Shown: positions 36,015 to 47,962, counted from the stretch's first letter. The stretch is DNA of 64,000 nt from an uncultured Oscillospiraceae bacterium (GCA_934589705.1 CAKTOH010000001.1:62001-126000); one strand, 5' to 3'. Notes: generated by a model not told the origin, from the sequence alone. A program made the numbers and translations.

Positions 36015-37367
36015 TTATTTTTCTTTTCGATTGGGAAAGAAAACCGTAAATTCCGACCCAATGCCCGGCTTACTGCGCACCTGGATATAGGCCTTGTGAA
36101 TCAGAACCGCATGCTTGACGATGGAAAGCCCCAGTCCTGTGCCGCCGGCGGCCTTGGAGCGGCTCTTGTCCACTCGGTAGAACCGCTCAAAAATCCGATC
36201 CTGGCAGTCCTCCGGAATGCCGATACCGTTGTCCTGAACCTGCAAGGTGACTCCGGAGGAATCCTGGTTTACCCGGATCCAGACCTTACCGTTGGCAGTA
36301 TGATACTTGATGGCGTTGTCGCAGAGGTTATAGACAATGCTGTACAGCTGCTGGGGTACGCCGTACACCATGGCATGGCCGCCGGACAAATCCAGTCTCA
36401 CATTCTCCGCCTCGGCGGTGGTCATCAGGCTGTCTACGGCGTTTTCCGCAATCCGGTACAGGTCGCAGTCCTCCCAGGTCATCTCCGCGCCGCCGTTGTC
36501 CAGCTTGGTCAGGTCAATGATGTCCTCCACCAGGCTGGTCATCCGGGCAGACTCCGCCCGAATTTTCCCGGCGAAGGGCTTCACGTCCTCCGGCCGCACC
36601 ATGCCGTTTTCCAGAAGCTCGGCGTAGCCGGAAATGGCGTGCAGTGGCGTTTTCAGCTCATGGGATACGTTTGCTGTAAACTCCTGGCGAATCAGAGACG
36701 CCTTTTCAATCTGGGCATTGTCCCGCTTCAGCTGCTCCTGCTGGCTGGCAATTCTGCGAAGCAGGGGCTCCACCTCCGCATAGTCCGGCTGGCCGTAGTA
36801 CTGTTTCGGCTTATCCAGATCAATTTCGTTAATCGGCTCCACAATCCGCCGGGCCAGGCCGGAGGCCAGCGCCATGGACAGCACCAAAGCGATGCAGATC
36901 ACGATGCAGATGGGTCGGGCAAAGCTCAGAATCAGCATCCACATGGACATCTGCACAATGGAAAGCCGCAGAACCGTGCCGTCCGCCAGCCGCTGGGCGG
37001 CGTAAAGCTGCTTGTCCGCCAGGGTGCTGGAATAGCGGCTGCTTTCCCCATAGCCGCTGACGAAAGCCTCCCTCACCTCTTCCCGGGTCAGGTGATTCTC
37101 CATCTGGCTGGTGTCCGCCTGACTGTCATAGCGCACAGTCCCGTCCGGCGCGATCCAGGTCAGCCGATAGCCGCTGACCTGCATATCCTCAAAATAATCC
37201 TGTCCGGACATGCTGACGCCCTTTGCCGCCAGCTGGGTCTCCGCCCGGAGCTGATTTCGCTGGAGCTGGGTGAAATAGTCGTAGGTAATGCCCATAATGA
37301 ACATCAGGCTGGCAAGAAAAACAAGAATCGCCACTACCAGAATGACGTGAAAAATCTTCTTATTCAT
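36015..37367 (-). CDS. PhoR-like sensor histidine kinase
   Basis: 450-residue membrane kinase. Membrane segments at about 6-28 and 150-172 bracket an extracytoplasmic sensor domain. The His box is FTANVSHELKTPLHAISGYA, the N box LCDNAIKYHT, G1 VQDNGIGIPEDCQD, F box FERFYRVDKSRS and G2 GGTGLGLSIVKHA. Domain plan matches PhoR/WalK/ResE. It follows the response regulator with no gap, so the pair is one operon. The downstream gene stops in a terminator-poor region next to the family B repeat. Confidence 0.93.
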   Translation of the reverse strand: MNKKIFHVILVVAILVFLASLMFIMGITYDYFTQLQRNQLRAETQLAAKGVSMSGQDYFEDMQVSGYRLTWIAPDGTVRYDSQADTSQMENHLTREEVREAFVSGYGESSRYSSTLADKQLYAAQRLADGTVLRLSIVQMSMWMLILSFARPICIVICIALVLSMALASGLARRIVEPINEIDLDKPKQYYGQPDYAEVEPLLRRIASQQEQLKRDNAQIEKASLIRQEFTANVSHELKTPLHAISGYAELLENGMVRPEDVKPFAGKIRAESARMTSLVEDIIDLTKLDNGGAEMTWEDCDLYRIAENAVDSLMTTAEAENVRLDLSGGHAMVYGVPQQLYSIVYNLCDNAIKYHTANGKVWIRVNQDSSGVTLQVQDNGIGIPEDCQDRIFERFYRVDKSRSKAAGGTGLGLSIVKHAVLIHKAYIQVRSKPGIGSEFTVFFPNRKEK

Positions 37368-38033
37368 TTACTCCACCATCTTATAGCCAACGCCCCGGAC
37401 GGTTTCGATTTTCTCTCCGCCCTTGGCAAGCTTCGTGCGCAGAGTGCCGATGTGCACGTCCACGGTTCTGGTTTCTCCCAGATAGTCCTGTCCCCAGATG
37501 CGAGAGAGCAGAATATCTCGGGTAAAGACCTGACCGGCGTTCTCCATGAGAAGTTTCAGAAGCTCATATTCCTTCAGGGTCAGCACCACTTGTTTGCCGT
37601 CAACGGTGACGATGTGCCGGGTTTCGTCCAGCACAATATTCCCACAGGTCAGCACCTGGTCGGTTTTGGGGACGGTACGGCGCATGACCGCCTTAATCCG
37701 GGCGATCATCTCCATCATGCCGAAAGGTTTGACCAGATAGTCGTCGGCCCCGGTGTCCAGGCCGATGACCTTGTCAAATTCGCTGCCCTTGGCGGTTGCC
37801 ATAATCACAGGAATGTTGGCCGTAGCTGAGGCAGCCCGAAGCCGCTTGAGCACCGTAATGCCATCCTCTCCGGGGAGCATAATGTCCAGCAGAATCAGCT
37901 CCGGCTTTTCTTCGGTCATGGCCTGCCAGAAGCCGATGCTGTCCGGAAAGCCCTTGGCCTGAAATCCGGAAGCCCCTAACGTGTAGAGCATCAGATCCCG
38001 AATCGCGTTGTCGTCTTCCACACAGTATATCAT
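37368..38033 (-). CDS. PhoP-like OmpR-family response regulator
   Basis: 221-residue regulator. Receiver domain: acidic pocket VEDD, phospho-acceptor D50 in LILLDIMLPGEDG, conserved ATAKGSEFDK and K in DYLVKPFGMMEMIAR. C-terminal winged helix: LTLKEYELLKLLMENAGQVF and RTVDVHIGTLRTKL. Start ATG 38033 follows GGAAGGGG. The gene directly precedes the PhoR-like kinase; upstream DNA holds TTTACA direct repeats resembling PhoP boxes. Confidence 0.94.
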   Translation of the reverse strand: MIYCVEDDNAIRDLMLYTLGASGFQAKGFPDSIGFWQAMTEEKPELILLDIMLPGEDGITVLKRLRAASATANIPVIMATAKGSEFDKVIGLDTGADDYLVKPFGMMEMIARIKAVMRRTVPKTDQVLTCGNIVLDETRHIVTVDGKQVVLTLKEYELLKLLMENAGQVFTRDILLSRIWGQDYLGETRTVDVHIGTLRTKLAKGGEKIETVRGVGYKMVE

Positions 38034-38055
38034 AGGAAAACCCCTTCCGTTTCTA

Positions 38056-38118
38056 TTTGTACTATCCTACCATTCCCCTGTAAACTCGGCATTCCTTTAA
38101 TTGTAAAATCCATGTAAA
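38056..38118 (-). promoter_or_regulatory. Promoter of the PhoPR-like operon with PhoP-box-like repeats
   Basis: Minus strand: TTTACA (38113-38118), N5, TTTACA (38102-38107), then after 17 nt a third TTTACA (38079-38084) acting as -35, 17-nt spacer and TACAAA (38056-38061) as -10. The TTTACA-N5-TTTACA spacing (11-bp period) equals the Bacillus PhoP box (TTHACA repeats). Autoregulation is inference. Confidence 0.6.
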
Positions 38119-38125
38119 ATATTAG

Positions 38126-38154
38126 AAAAAGCTCAGTAAATGCTGAGCTTTTTT
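38126..38154 (-). terminator. Intrinsic terminator of mrp
   Basis: GCTCAG / CTGAGC with AAAAA and TTTTTT flanks, immediately after the mrp stop at 38161 on the minus strand; symmetric, so it also works on the other strand. Confidence 0.8.
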
Positions 38155-38160
38155 CCTGTT

Positions 38161-38985
38161 TTAAGCTTTGAGGATTGCCTGAATAACCTCGTTGACACCG
38201 TCGGTGTTCACGATTTCCATCTGGCCGTTGTCATAGGCCTCGGCAACAGCCGGGTCAATGGGCAGCCGGGCAAGCACCGGGAGCTGGAACTGGGACGCAA
38301 TCTCATCCAGGTGAGACTTGCCGAAAACGCTGATCTTCTTGCCGCAGTCCGGGCACTGGAGATAGGAATAGTTCTCCACAAAGCCCAGCACGGGAACGTG
38401 CATCATGTTCGCCATCTTCACGGCCTTGGCCACGATCATGGACACCAGATCCTGGGGTGTGGTCACGATGACCACGCCGTCAATGGGCAGGCTCTGGAAC
38501 ACGGTCAGGGGCACATCGCCGGTTCCGGGAGGCATGTCCACAAACATATAGTCCACGTCCTCCCAGATTACGTCCGTCCAGAACTGCTTGACCGCACCGG
38601 CGATCACCGGGCCCCGCCAGACCACCGGGTCTGCCGGATTGTCCAGCAGCAGGTTGATGGACATAACCTGGATGCCGCCCCGGGTCAGGGCAGGATACAG
38701 ACCGTCCTCATTGGCACCCTGGCACTCGGTAACTCCGAAGGCCGTAGGGGCGGAAGGGCCGGTGATATCCGCGTCCAGGACAGCCGTCCGCTTTCCCTGC
38801 CGAGCCATGGCAACTGCCAGCATGGCGGTGACGGTGGACTTGCCCACGCCGCCCTTGCCGGAAACCACGGCGATGACCTTTTTGACGCTGGCTTTGGGAT
38901 TCAGCTGGGCCAGCAGGCTCTCCGCGGTGCGCTCACCGCAGGAGGTGCTGCCGCAGCTGGAACAATCTCCGCTACAAGAACTCAT
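38161..38985 (-). CDS. Mrp/NBP35 family iron-sulfur carrier ATPase
   Basis: 274-residue P-loop NTPase, a likely scaffold or carrier of Fe-S clusters. The deviant Walker A is VVSGKGGVGKSTVTA; other motifs are LDADITGPSAP, FVDMPPGTGDVPLTVFQS and TTPQDLVSMIVAKA. The N terminus has Cys at 4, 8, 11 and 16 (CSGDCSSCGSTSC), and CPDCGKK is the paired cluster site near residue 218. ATG 38985 has AAAGGAG upstream. Stands alone between terminator and ABC-F gene. Confidence 0.93.
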   Translation of the reverse strand: MSSCSGDCSSCGSTSCGERTAESLLAQLNPKASVKKVIAVVSGKGGVGKSTVTAMLAVAMARQGKRTAVLDADITGPSAPTAFGVTECQGANEDGLYPALTRGGIQVMSINLLLDNPADPVVWRGPVIAGAVKQFWTDVIWEDVDYMFVDMPPGTGDVPLTVFQSLPIDGVVIVTTPQDLVSMIVAKAVKMANMMHVPVLGFVENYSYLQCPDCGKKISVFGKSHLDEIASQFQLPVLARLPIDPAVAEAYDNGQMEIVNTDGVNEVIQAILKA

Positions 38986-39094
38986 GAATAATACGCTCCT
39001 TTATTCCGGGGCAATTCTGCCCTCATTGTGTATAATATGATTATATTCCCCAATAAACTGGAAGTCAACCACTCATTTGGAAAAGGGGGTTGGC

Positions 39095-40960
39095 TTAATC
39101 CGTCTGGGCAGCTTCCCACTGCTCCATCAGCGCCATCAGGGCATTTTCCGCAGTCTCTTTCTCCCCCAGAAGCCGGGTCAGCTCCTGATAGTCTGCGGCA
39201 GCTGCCTCGATTCTGGCATCCAACTCAGCTATGGCCGCCTCCTGCTTTTCAATCTCCCGTTCCAGGCGGCGCACCAGCTTTTCCGACTCCTTGGTGCCTC
39301 CCTTGGGCTTTTCTTTTTTGGGTTTGGCTTCCACCGTGGGCGCGGGCTTTGCCGCAGCCTCATGCTCCAGAATGGAGCGGTACTTCTGATAGCCGCAGGG
39401 GAAATCCCGGATGGTGCCGTCCTCCAGCAGCCAGATCCGCTCGGCGAATTTCTCGATGAAGTACCGGTCGTGGGACACGAACAGCAGCACCCCCTCGAAT
39501 TCCTCAATGGCCGCCTCCACCCATTCCCGGGAGGCAATGTCCAGGTGGTTGGTAGGCTCGTCCAGAATCAGCAGGTTAATTTTCTCGTCCATCAGCATAC
39601 ACAGCCGCAGCCGGGACTGCTCACCGCCGGACAGGTTCCCCACCTGCTTGAACACATCCTCCCCCTGGAACAGGAACGCGCCCAGCCGATCTCTGGCAGT
39701 CTGAGGCGTGCAGTTCTTTTCGTAGAGCATGGTGTCGTAAAGGCTTCGCTCAGGATGGTCAAAGTGGACGATCTGCGGCAGATATCCAAACTTCACCGTA
39801 GGGCCGAACTGAATCTTACCCTGACAGTCCTCCTCGCCCAGAAGGCACTTGATGAAGGTGGTTTTTCCCGTGCCGTTGTCGCCAAGGAGGGCAATCCGCT
39901 CCCCGCCCTCTACGCTCAGGTTAATGTCCGAGAAGAGCGTCCGATCTCCAAAGGACTTAGAAACGCCCTTCATTTTGAAGACGATGTCCCCGGAAAAATC
40001 CTTTTCTCCGAAGGAGGCCTTCATGGTGCGCTCTTTTTTGGGCTTTTCCGTCCGGTGAATTCGCTCCATCCGGTGCTGGATGGACATGGCACGGCGGTAA
40101 AGAGTTCGGTTGTTGATGCCCCAGCCCTTCATCCGCTCCAAGGTATAGCCCAGCTGCTTCAGCTTGGCCTGCTCCTGCTCGTACTGCTTCATCTGCAAAT
40201 CGAACCGAGCCTGCTTTTCGTCCATGTAGAAGGAATAGTTGCCGGAATAGAACTCCGCATGGCCGTCGGCAATCTCAATGACCCGGTCTGCCACCTGATC
40301 GATAAAATACCGGTCGTGGGAAATGGTCAGCACCGTTCCTTTGAAGGCGTTGATGTACTGCTCCAGCCATTCCACGCTCCGCAAATCCAGGTGGTTGGTG
40401 GGCTCGTCCAGCAGCAGAATGTCCGTCTTTTCCAGCAGCAGCCGGGCAAGGTTCATCCGGGTCTTTTCCCCGCCGGAAAGGCTGGCAAATTCCTGGCCTC
40501 TTTGCTCGGGAGAAATGCCAAGACCGTTGCAGATCTTGTCCACCTCCACATCCATATCGTAGCCGCCGCCGGTCTGGAACCGGTTGGCCAGGGTATCGTA
40601 TTCCCGGAGCTGAGCGTCAGTCGCACCGTCTGCCATCTCCCCTTCCAAAGCCTCCATCCGGCGGCGCAAGCGCAGAAGCTCCGTAAAGGCCGAGCGAAGC
40701 ACATCCTCCACGGTAAACCCCTCCGGAAACTTAGGGATCTGGGAAATGAGGCCCAGCTTCTTGTTCGGGTTTACATAAACCTCACCGGAATCGTAGTCCA
40801 TCTGGCCGGTAAGAATATTGAACAGGGTGGTCTTTCCGCAGCCGTTCCGGCCCAGGATGGCCACGCACTCCCCCTCCTGAATCTCAAAGCTGAGGTTTTC
40901 CAGCAAATTCTCGCCAATGACGAAGAATTTCGTAAGATTTGTTACCTGAATATCAACCAT
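39095..40960 (-). CDS. ABC-F family ATP-binding protein
   Basis: 621-residue cytosolic protein with two ABC domains and no membrane segment. Domain 1: GRNGCGKTTLFNIL, signature LSGGEKTRMNLARLL, LLLDEPTNHLDLRS. Domain 2: GDNGTGKTTFIKCL, LSGGEQSRLRLCML, LILDEPTNHLDIAS. The inter-domain linker is basic (MSIQHRMERIHRTEKPKKER), and a C-terminal coiled coil follows (KLVRRLEREIEKQEAAIAEL). ABC-F proteins act on the ribosome E site; antibiotic resistance cannot be deduced. ATG 40960 has GGAGAGACAC upstream; overlaps rnmV by 8 nt. Confidence 0.94.
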   Translation of the reverse strand: MVDIQVTNLTKFFVIGENLLENLSFEIQEGECVAILGRNGCGKTTLFNILTGQMDYDSGEVYVNPNKKLGLISQIPKFPEGFTVEDVLRSAFTELLRLRRRMEALEGEMADGATDAQLREYDTLANRFQTGGGYDMDVEVDKICNGLGISPEQRGQEFASLSGGEKTRMNLARLLLEKTDILLLDEPTNHLDLRSVEWLEQYINAFKGTVLTISHDRYFIDQVADRVIEIADGHAEFYSGNYSFYMDEKQARFDLQMKQYEQEQAKLKQLGYTLERMKGWGINNRTLYRRAMSIQHRMERIHRTEKPKKERTMKASFGEKDFSGDIVFKMKGVSKSFGDRTLFSDINLSVEGGERIALLGDNGTGKTTFIKCLLGEEDCQGKIQFGPTVKFGYLPQIVHFDHPERSLYDTMLYEKNCTPQTARDRLGAFLFQGEDVFKQVGNLSGGEQSRLRLCMLMDEKINLLILDEPTNHLDIASREWVEAAIEEFEGVLLFVSHDRYFIEKFAERIWLLEDGTIRDFPCGYQKYRSILEHEAAAKPAPTVEAKPKKEKPKGGTKESEKLVRRLEREIEKQEAAIAELDARIEAAAADYQELTRLLGEKETAENALMALMEQWEAAQTD

Positions 40961-41567
40961 GTGTCTCTCCGTTTTCGTTGTCCCATTCCCGGGCAATTTC
41001 CGCCAGCTCTTCCCGACTCAGCAGCAGATTTAAGGCTTGCAGCAGAGCGTTGGCGCTCATATGCTCCGGCAGATGCAGCCTGTTTTGCAGTCTTTTCCGC
41101 CTTTCGCTGGCATTGAGCCCACCGGAAAGGCCAAATTCCACAATATCCTGCTTGGTGATTTGGTCATTTCCCCGAGCCGTGGTTTCCCCTTCGATGGTAG
41201 CTCCGGCGTTTTTCAGGGCGGCCAGCAGCACCTCCGGGCTCATGCCCTCCACGCCCAGCTTGCCCTCCTTGCCAGGAGCGGCTTTGCGCTTCTCCTTTCC
41301 GGCAACATCGGGAATATAGGCGTGCTTCAGATACTTAGCCGGGATGGCGCTTTTGATATGATTGCGGATCACAAAGCCCGCCCCATCGGAATCCGTCAGG
41401 ACGATCAGCCCCCGCTTTTTCGCCACACTGCGCAGTAAATCCAACTGCTTTGGGTCTTTGAACAGGCCAAAGCCCTTGGTTTCCAGAATGGGCGCGTCCA
41501 CGATCTGAGCCAGGGTATTTTTGTCGTAGCGGCCCTCCACCACAATGGCCTCTCGAATTTTAAGCAT
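40953..41567 (-). CDS. rnmV: Ribonuclease M5
   Basis: 204-residue Toprim nuclease that matures 5S rRNA. Toprim motifs: AIVVEGRYDKNTL at the N terminus and VLTDSDGAGFVIRN; the family C-terminal domain has VEFGLSGGLNASERRKRLQN. ATG 41567 (MLKIREAI) follows AGGAGGCGCGGA. Overlaps holA by 8 nt and the ABC-F gene by 8 nt, so four genes from comEC to the ABC-F form a tight unit. Confidence 0.95.
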   Translation of the reverse strand: MLKIREAIVVEGRYDKNTLAQIVDAPILETKGFGLFKDPKQLDLLRSVAKKRGLIVLTDSDGAGFVIRNHIKSAIPAKYLKHAYIPDVAGKEKRKAAPGKEGKLGVEGMSPEVLLAALKNAGATIEGETTARGNDQITKQDIVEFGLSGGLNASERRKRLQNRLHLPEHMSANALLQALNLLLSREELAEIAREWDNENGETHG

Positions 41568-42606
41568 TCCGCGCCTCCTGGGCAAGCTGCAAAATCAGCA
41601 TTTCCAGCAGCCGCTCCGGTTCGTCGAAGGAGGTCTTCATCCGGTAATCCGTTTCGATTACCAGCTCTGCCGCCTTCCGGCAAAGGTAAGGAGAAAAACG
41701 CCGAGCCGCTTCCATGGTCTTCCGGGCGGGGTAGTCCGGAATGCCGCAGAGCTTTTGCAGGTCATAGGCGGTTTTTCCGTTATCCAGCAGGGTTCTTGCC
41801 ACACTGATCCGGCGGAAATGTCCTCCCACCGCGCCCAAAATGGCCACCGGCTCCTGCTGCATTTTCAGCAGCTCCTGAAGCTTCTGAAAAGCCTGGTCGT
41901 ACCGGCCGCTGCTGAGCAGGTCGGTCATCTGAAACACCACCGCATCCAGCACCGGCTCCGTCACCGCGTCAATGTCGGTTTTCTTGATTTCCTGCGCACC
42001 GGAATAGGCGCAGATTTTCTCGATTTCTCCGCTGAGGGCGGTCATGGTGCCGCCGGTGATGTCGATGAGATACACGCATAAATCGGTGGAAATCCGCTTG
42101 CCCTCGGCAGCAAAATGCCGGGTGACCCAGGCCACCAGATCCCGCTGATCCTGCCTCCGGAACTCCACAATGCTGCCGTGCTTGCTGACGGCCTCCCAGA
42201 GCTTTTTCAGCCGCTTGTCCGGCTTCCAGGGGGTTGTGAGATAGGTGAACACCACCGTGCAATAGTCCGGCACGTCGCTGAAAATCTCCGCCAGCTTGTT
42301 CCGGTCGCTTTCCGGCAGTTTGAAGGGATCCACGTCATCCACCTGCACCAGGGTGTGCTCGGCCATCATGGGCAGATTTTCCACGCTGTCGGCAAAGCTT
42401 TGCATGTCGAAGGTCTCCTGGGTCAACCGGTGATAGTTAAAGGATTCCGTCAGCGGATCCAGCGCCAGCTTGCGCATCTGGGTCAGATAATGGTTCAGCA
42501 GGAAGGTTTCCTCCCCGTGAAAAAAGTACAGCCGCCCCAGTTTTTTCTGCTTCAGCTCCGTTTTCAGTTCCTGCAAGCCGCTGTCCGAGGGCTGTGCTTT
42601 TGCCAT
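41560..42606 (-). CDS. holA: DNA polymerase III subunit delta
   Basis: 348-residue clamp-loader subunit that opens the beta clamp. Family features: RLYFFHGEETFLLNHYLTQM, a degenerate AAA+ core without a P-loop, VVFTYLTTPWKPDKRLKKLW, and the C-terminal helical domain (VAILGAVGGHFRRISVARTL, DYPARKTMEAARRFSPYLC). ATG 42606 (MAKAQPSDS) follows AGGAGG. It lies 5 nt after comEC, the usual comEC-holA order. Confidence 0.94.
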   Translation of the reverse strand: MAKAQPSDSGLQELKTELKQKKLGRLYFFHGEETFLLNHYLTQMRKLALDPLTESFNYHRLTQETFDMQSFADSVENLPMMAEHTLVQVDDVDPFKLPESDRNKLAEIFSDVPDYCTVVFTYLTTPWKPDKRLKKLWEAVSKHGSIVEFRRQDQRDLVAWVTRHFAAEGKRISTDLCVYLIDITGGTMTALSGEIEKICAYSGAQEIKKTDIDAVTEPVLDAVVFQMTDLLSSGRYDQAFQKLQELLKMQQEPVAILGAVGGHFRRISVARTLLDNGKTAYDLQKLCGIPDYPARKTMEAARRFSPYLCRKAAELVIETDYRMKTSFDEPERLLEMLILQLAQEARNA

Positions 42607-42611
42607 GGTGG

Positions 42612-44825
42612 TTACCTCCTGATGGTAATGGTTCCGTTTTGATCGGTGCGGTAAACTGCGCAGCCGAAATCCGTCAGCCGCTTCAAAAGCTCCGGGGCAG
42701 GATGACCGTAGGGATTCCCCTCCCCTGCGCTGATGCACACAATTTTCGGGCGCACCGCCTCCAGAAGCTCCTGACAGGTGGAGCTTTTGGCGCCGTGATG
42801 CCCGGCTACCAGAATGTCTGCCTCCGGAATCTCCGCGTTTCTCAGCAGAGAACGTTCCCCGAAGCCGTTCCGGTCGCCGGTGATGAGTATATCACATTTT
42901 TCCGTGTCAAACAAGACGCATAAGCTCATTTCGTTGTGGTCGGCGGCATAAACCGACGGAAAAATCCGCAGAATTCCTTTTTCTCCCCCAATCGACAGCT
43001 CCTGGGAAGCGTAGACCGACTCGGTGCCTGCCGGAACGTCCAGGGTTTCTGCGGTATTCGGAAGAATCACAAAACCCGTTTGAATCCGGGAAAGGAAATT
43101 TTCCGCCGCCCCGGCATGATCCCGATCCAGGTGGGTGAGAATCAGCCCGTCCACATGGGAAAAGCCCCTGGAAAGAAGGGTTTCCGCAGCAATATCCGCG
43201 GTTTTCGTGTCCGAATCTCCGCCGCAGTCCACCACATACACCTGACTGCCGGAGCGCAGGAGCAGACACTGGCCTTGACCCACATCCAGCATGGTGAAGG
43301 ACATGTCCGAGGTCAGCGGCTCCCACCAGGCGGCAATCAGGGCGGCGCAAAGCCCCAGTGTGCAGCAGCAGGCATACAGCCCCGGGCGGCGTTTCCCCGC
43401 AAGCAGGAACAGACCCAGCAGCACATATACCAGCACCAGCCAGGCCACGATATAGGGACTTTTCGTGTACACCGCCGCCAACGGGCAGGCTGCCAGAAGC
43501 CGCACCACCAGCAGCACATACCGGATGGGAACAGACACAAGGAACCCGACAATACCCGCCAGCCAAGAGGAGAAGCTGCCGCACAGGCAAAGAACAATCA
43601 GTCCCCAGAAAATCGGCCCGATTATCCACAAAACCAGAAGATTCGTGAGGATTCCGACCAAACTTACCGCTCCAAAGTAGTAAGCGCACAGTGGCAGTGT
43701 AAACACCTGAGAGCTTAAAGACACGGAAACCCCGGAGGCAGCTGCCTGGAGAAACCGGCTTTTCCGGCTCTTTTCCTTGGGAAGAAACCGGGTGAAATAG
43801 CCCTGAATGCCGGGGGCGGCAGCGAAAATTCCGGCCACGCTGGCCACCGACAGCTGAAAGCTCACCGAGCTGATTACATAGGGATTCTGCACCAGCAGTA
43901 CCAGCGCGGAAAAGGCCAACGCCGTCGGCCCGTCATACTCCCGGGAAAACAGCTGGGCCAGCACCATCAGGCCGCACATAATACAGGCTCGGTTCACAGA
44001 GGGCGTAAACCCGGCCACTGCCGCAAAGAGAAGGAGCAGCGGCAGCCCAAACACGGCAGACAGGTACCGCTTCCGGAAGGTCATGGTGCAGACAATGGCA
44101 AAGAAAATGGAAATATGCAGTCCGGAGACTGCGGCCACATGGCGGATGCCCGTGACCTTCAACCGGGTATCCAGAGCGTAGCTGAGTTTTGAGGTGTCCC
44201 CCAGCAGCAGGGCCCGGGCAAAAGCGGCACAATCCCCGGACAGGTACCGATCCAGCACCAACCCAATGTGGTGCCGAAGCCGGGCGGGCAAATTTGAAAG
44301 GTTCCGCTCCCCTGCCCGCCGGGTGATTTCCCCCTTCTGATAGGCTCGCAGGAAAATGCCCTTGCCCGGATAGTAGGAAGACGGGTTCTCTCCCTCGTCT
44401 GTGGTCAGACTCAGGCGGAAATCTCCCTCGATGGTATCTCCGGGAGAAAACCCGTCCGTTCCATCCAGATACGCGGCCACCCGGTAGGATTTCCCGTTCA
44501 ATTCCGTACTGCCGTCCAGAGCCAGTCCATAGGCCGTTTCCCGGCTGTAGTCCTCCGCCCGGACGACGCAGTGCGCAGCCGTCCCATCCAGCGGCGCAAC
44601 CGCTGAAAGATAATGCGCCTGGTACCCTGTCAGCCAGAGAATGCCCAGAATGCAGCCTGCCAGGGAAATCAGGATTCTCTGAATTGATGTGCTTCTGTCT
44701 TCCAGAACCAGGCACAGCCCCAGAAGGATAACCAGGCCAACTCCCCGAAGCAGCCAGCTGTCCAGGTACAGCATCAGCCCCAATCCGGAAGCAAATCCGG
44801 CGGTAACAAAAACCACAGCACGCAC
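42612..44825 (-). CDS. comEC: ComEC/Rec2 family DNA uptake channel
   Basis: 737-residue polytopic membrane protein. The N-terminal DUF4131-type soluble loop is seen (FSPGDTIEGDFRL), followed by the competence domain (ALLLGDTSKLSYALDTRLKV, GIRHVAAVSGLHISIFFAIV) with about nine membrane segments, then a C-terminal metallo-beta-lactamase domain (LDVGQGQCLLLRSG, LILTHLDRDHAGAAENFL, VAGHHGAKSSTCQE). This is a full-length protein. No other competence genes are in this window, so uptake ability cannot be judged. Confidence 0.94.
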   Translation of the reverse strand: MRAVVFVTAGFASGLGLMLYLDSWLLRGVGLVILLGLCLVLEDRSTSIQRILISLAGCILGILWLTGYQAHYLSAVAPLDGTAAHCVVRAEDYSRETAYGLALDGSTELNGKSYRVAAYLDGTDGFSPGDTIEGDFRLSLTTDEGENPSSYYPGKGIFLRAYQKGEITRRAGERNLSNLPARLRHHIGLVLDRYLSGDCAAFARALLLGDTSKLSYALDTRLKVTGIRHVAAVSGLHISIFFAIVCTMTFRKRYLSAVFGLPLLLLFAAVAGFTPSVNRACIMCGLMVLAQLFSREYDGPTALAFSALVLLVQNPYVISSVSFQLSVASVAGIFAAAPGIQGYFTRFLPKEKSRKSRFLQAAASGVSVSLSSQVFTLPLCAYYFGAVSLVGILTNLLVLWIIGPIFWGLIVLCLCGSFSSWLAGIVGFLVSVPIRYVLLVVRLLAACPLAAVYTKSPYIVAWLVLVYVLLGLFLLAGKRRPGLYACCCTLGLCAALIAAWWEPLTSDMSFTMLDVGQGQCLLLRSGSQVYVVDCGGDSDTKTADIAAETLLSRGFSHVDGLILTHLDRDHAGAAENFLSRIQTGFVILPNTAETLDVPAGTESVYASQELSIGGEKGILRIFPSVYAADHNEMSLCVLFDTEKCDILITGDRNGFGERSLLRNAEIPEADILVAGHHGAKSSTCQELLEAVRPKIVCISAGEGNPYGHPAPELLKRLTDFGCAVYRTDQNGTITIRR

Positions 44826-44850
44826 AGGAAATCACCTGCCTTCCAGAGTT

Positions 44851-44882
44851 AAAAAGGAGCGCAGCTTCCACTGCGCCCCTTG
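44851..44882 (-). terminator. Intrinsic terminator of alaS
   Basis: Minus strand AAGGggCGCAG / CTGCGcTCCTT followed by TTTTAACT, beginning 6 nt after the alaS stop and 26 nt before comEC. Confidence 0.8.
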
Positions 44883-44887
44883 GGTGT

Positions 44888-47527
<2,640 letters not shown>

Positions 47528-47539
47528 AGTAACGACCTC

Positions 47540-47956
47540 CAAAGAAAATCCGGTGTACCCGCGGCAAAAAACGCCGCCCCTAAAACCATAGGGGCGACGT
47601 AAACATCGCGGTACCACCCTAATTTACCCCACAAGTAACCAATGATTAAATCGGCAAGAGTTATCAGCGAGAGATTTTGGCACGAATGAAAGTTTGAAAA
47701 ACGCAGGAATACTTTCTGTATTTCAAGTTTTTCAAACTGCACAGTCGGGGCAAAAGATCCGCTGAGAACCGCAGACGATTTCATCAGCGGTTACACAAAG
47801 GGCAATCTTAGACGCTCTGTAACGGGAGCAGCCCGTCCCGGTCATCCCGGGCAACGAAGGAAGTGGCCTGCGGAGACCGTGCTGAGGGCTTCCACCAATC
47901 CCCTCTCTCTTGCAAGCACGCAAAACCGCTTTGCTTCCCCAATGTCTTTGCATATC
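47540..47956 (-). promoter_or_regulatory. T-box riboswitch leader of alaS (Ala), unusually long
   Basis: Minus strand: stem I element GAGAGAGGGGATTGGTGG (near 47890-47910), specifier GCC (Ala) at 47865-47867 in GCAGGCCACTT, CCCGTTACAG, then about 190 nt to the T-box GGTGGTACCGCG (47609-47620). The terminator is ACGTCGCCCCTA / TAGGGGCGGCGT (47571-47600) followed by TTTTTTGCC. The stretch between holds a large extra hairpin whose arms are GTTTGAAAAAC / GTTTTTCAAAC (47690-47741). The leader is about 415 nt, longer than the valS and cysS leaders (about 220 nt). Confidence 0.9.
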
Positions 47957-47962
47957 GCAGAT

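Noticed and set aside
38161-38985. ParA or MinD instead of Mrp
   Set aside because: The PPGTGD motif, N-terminal Cys cluster and CPDCG pair identify Mrp/NBP35.
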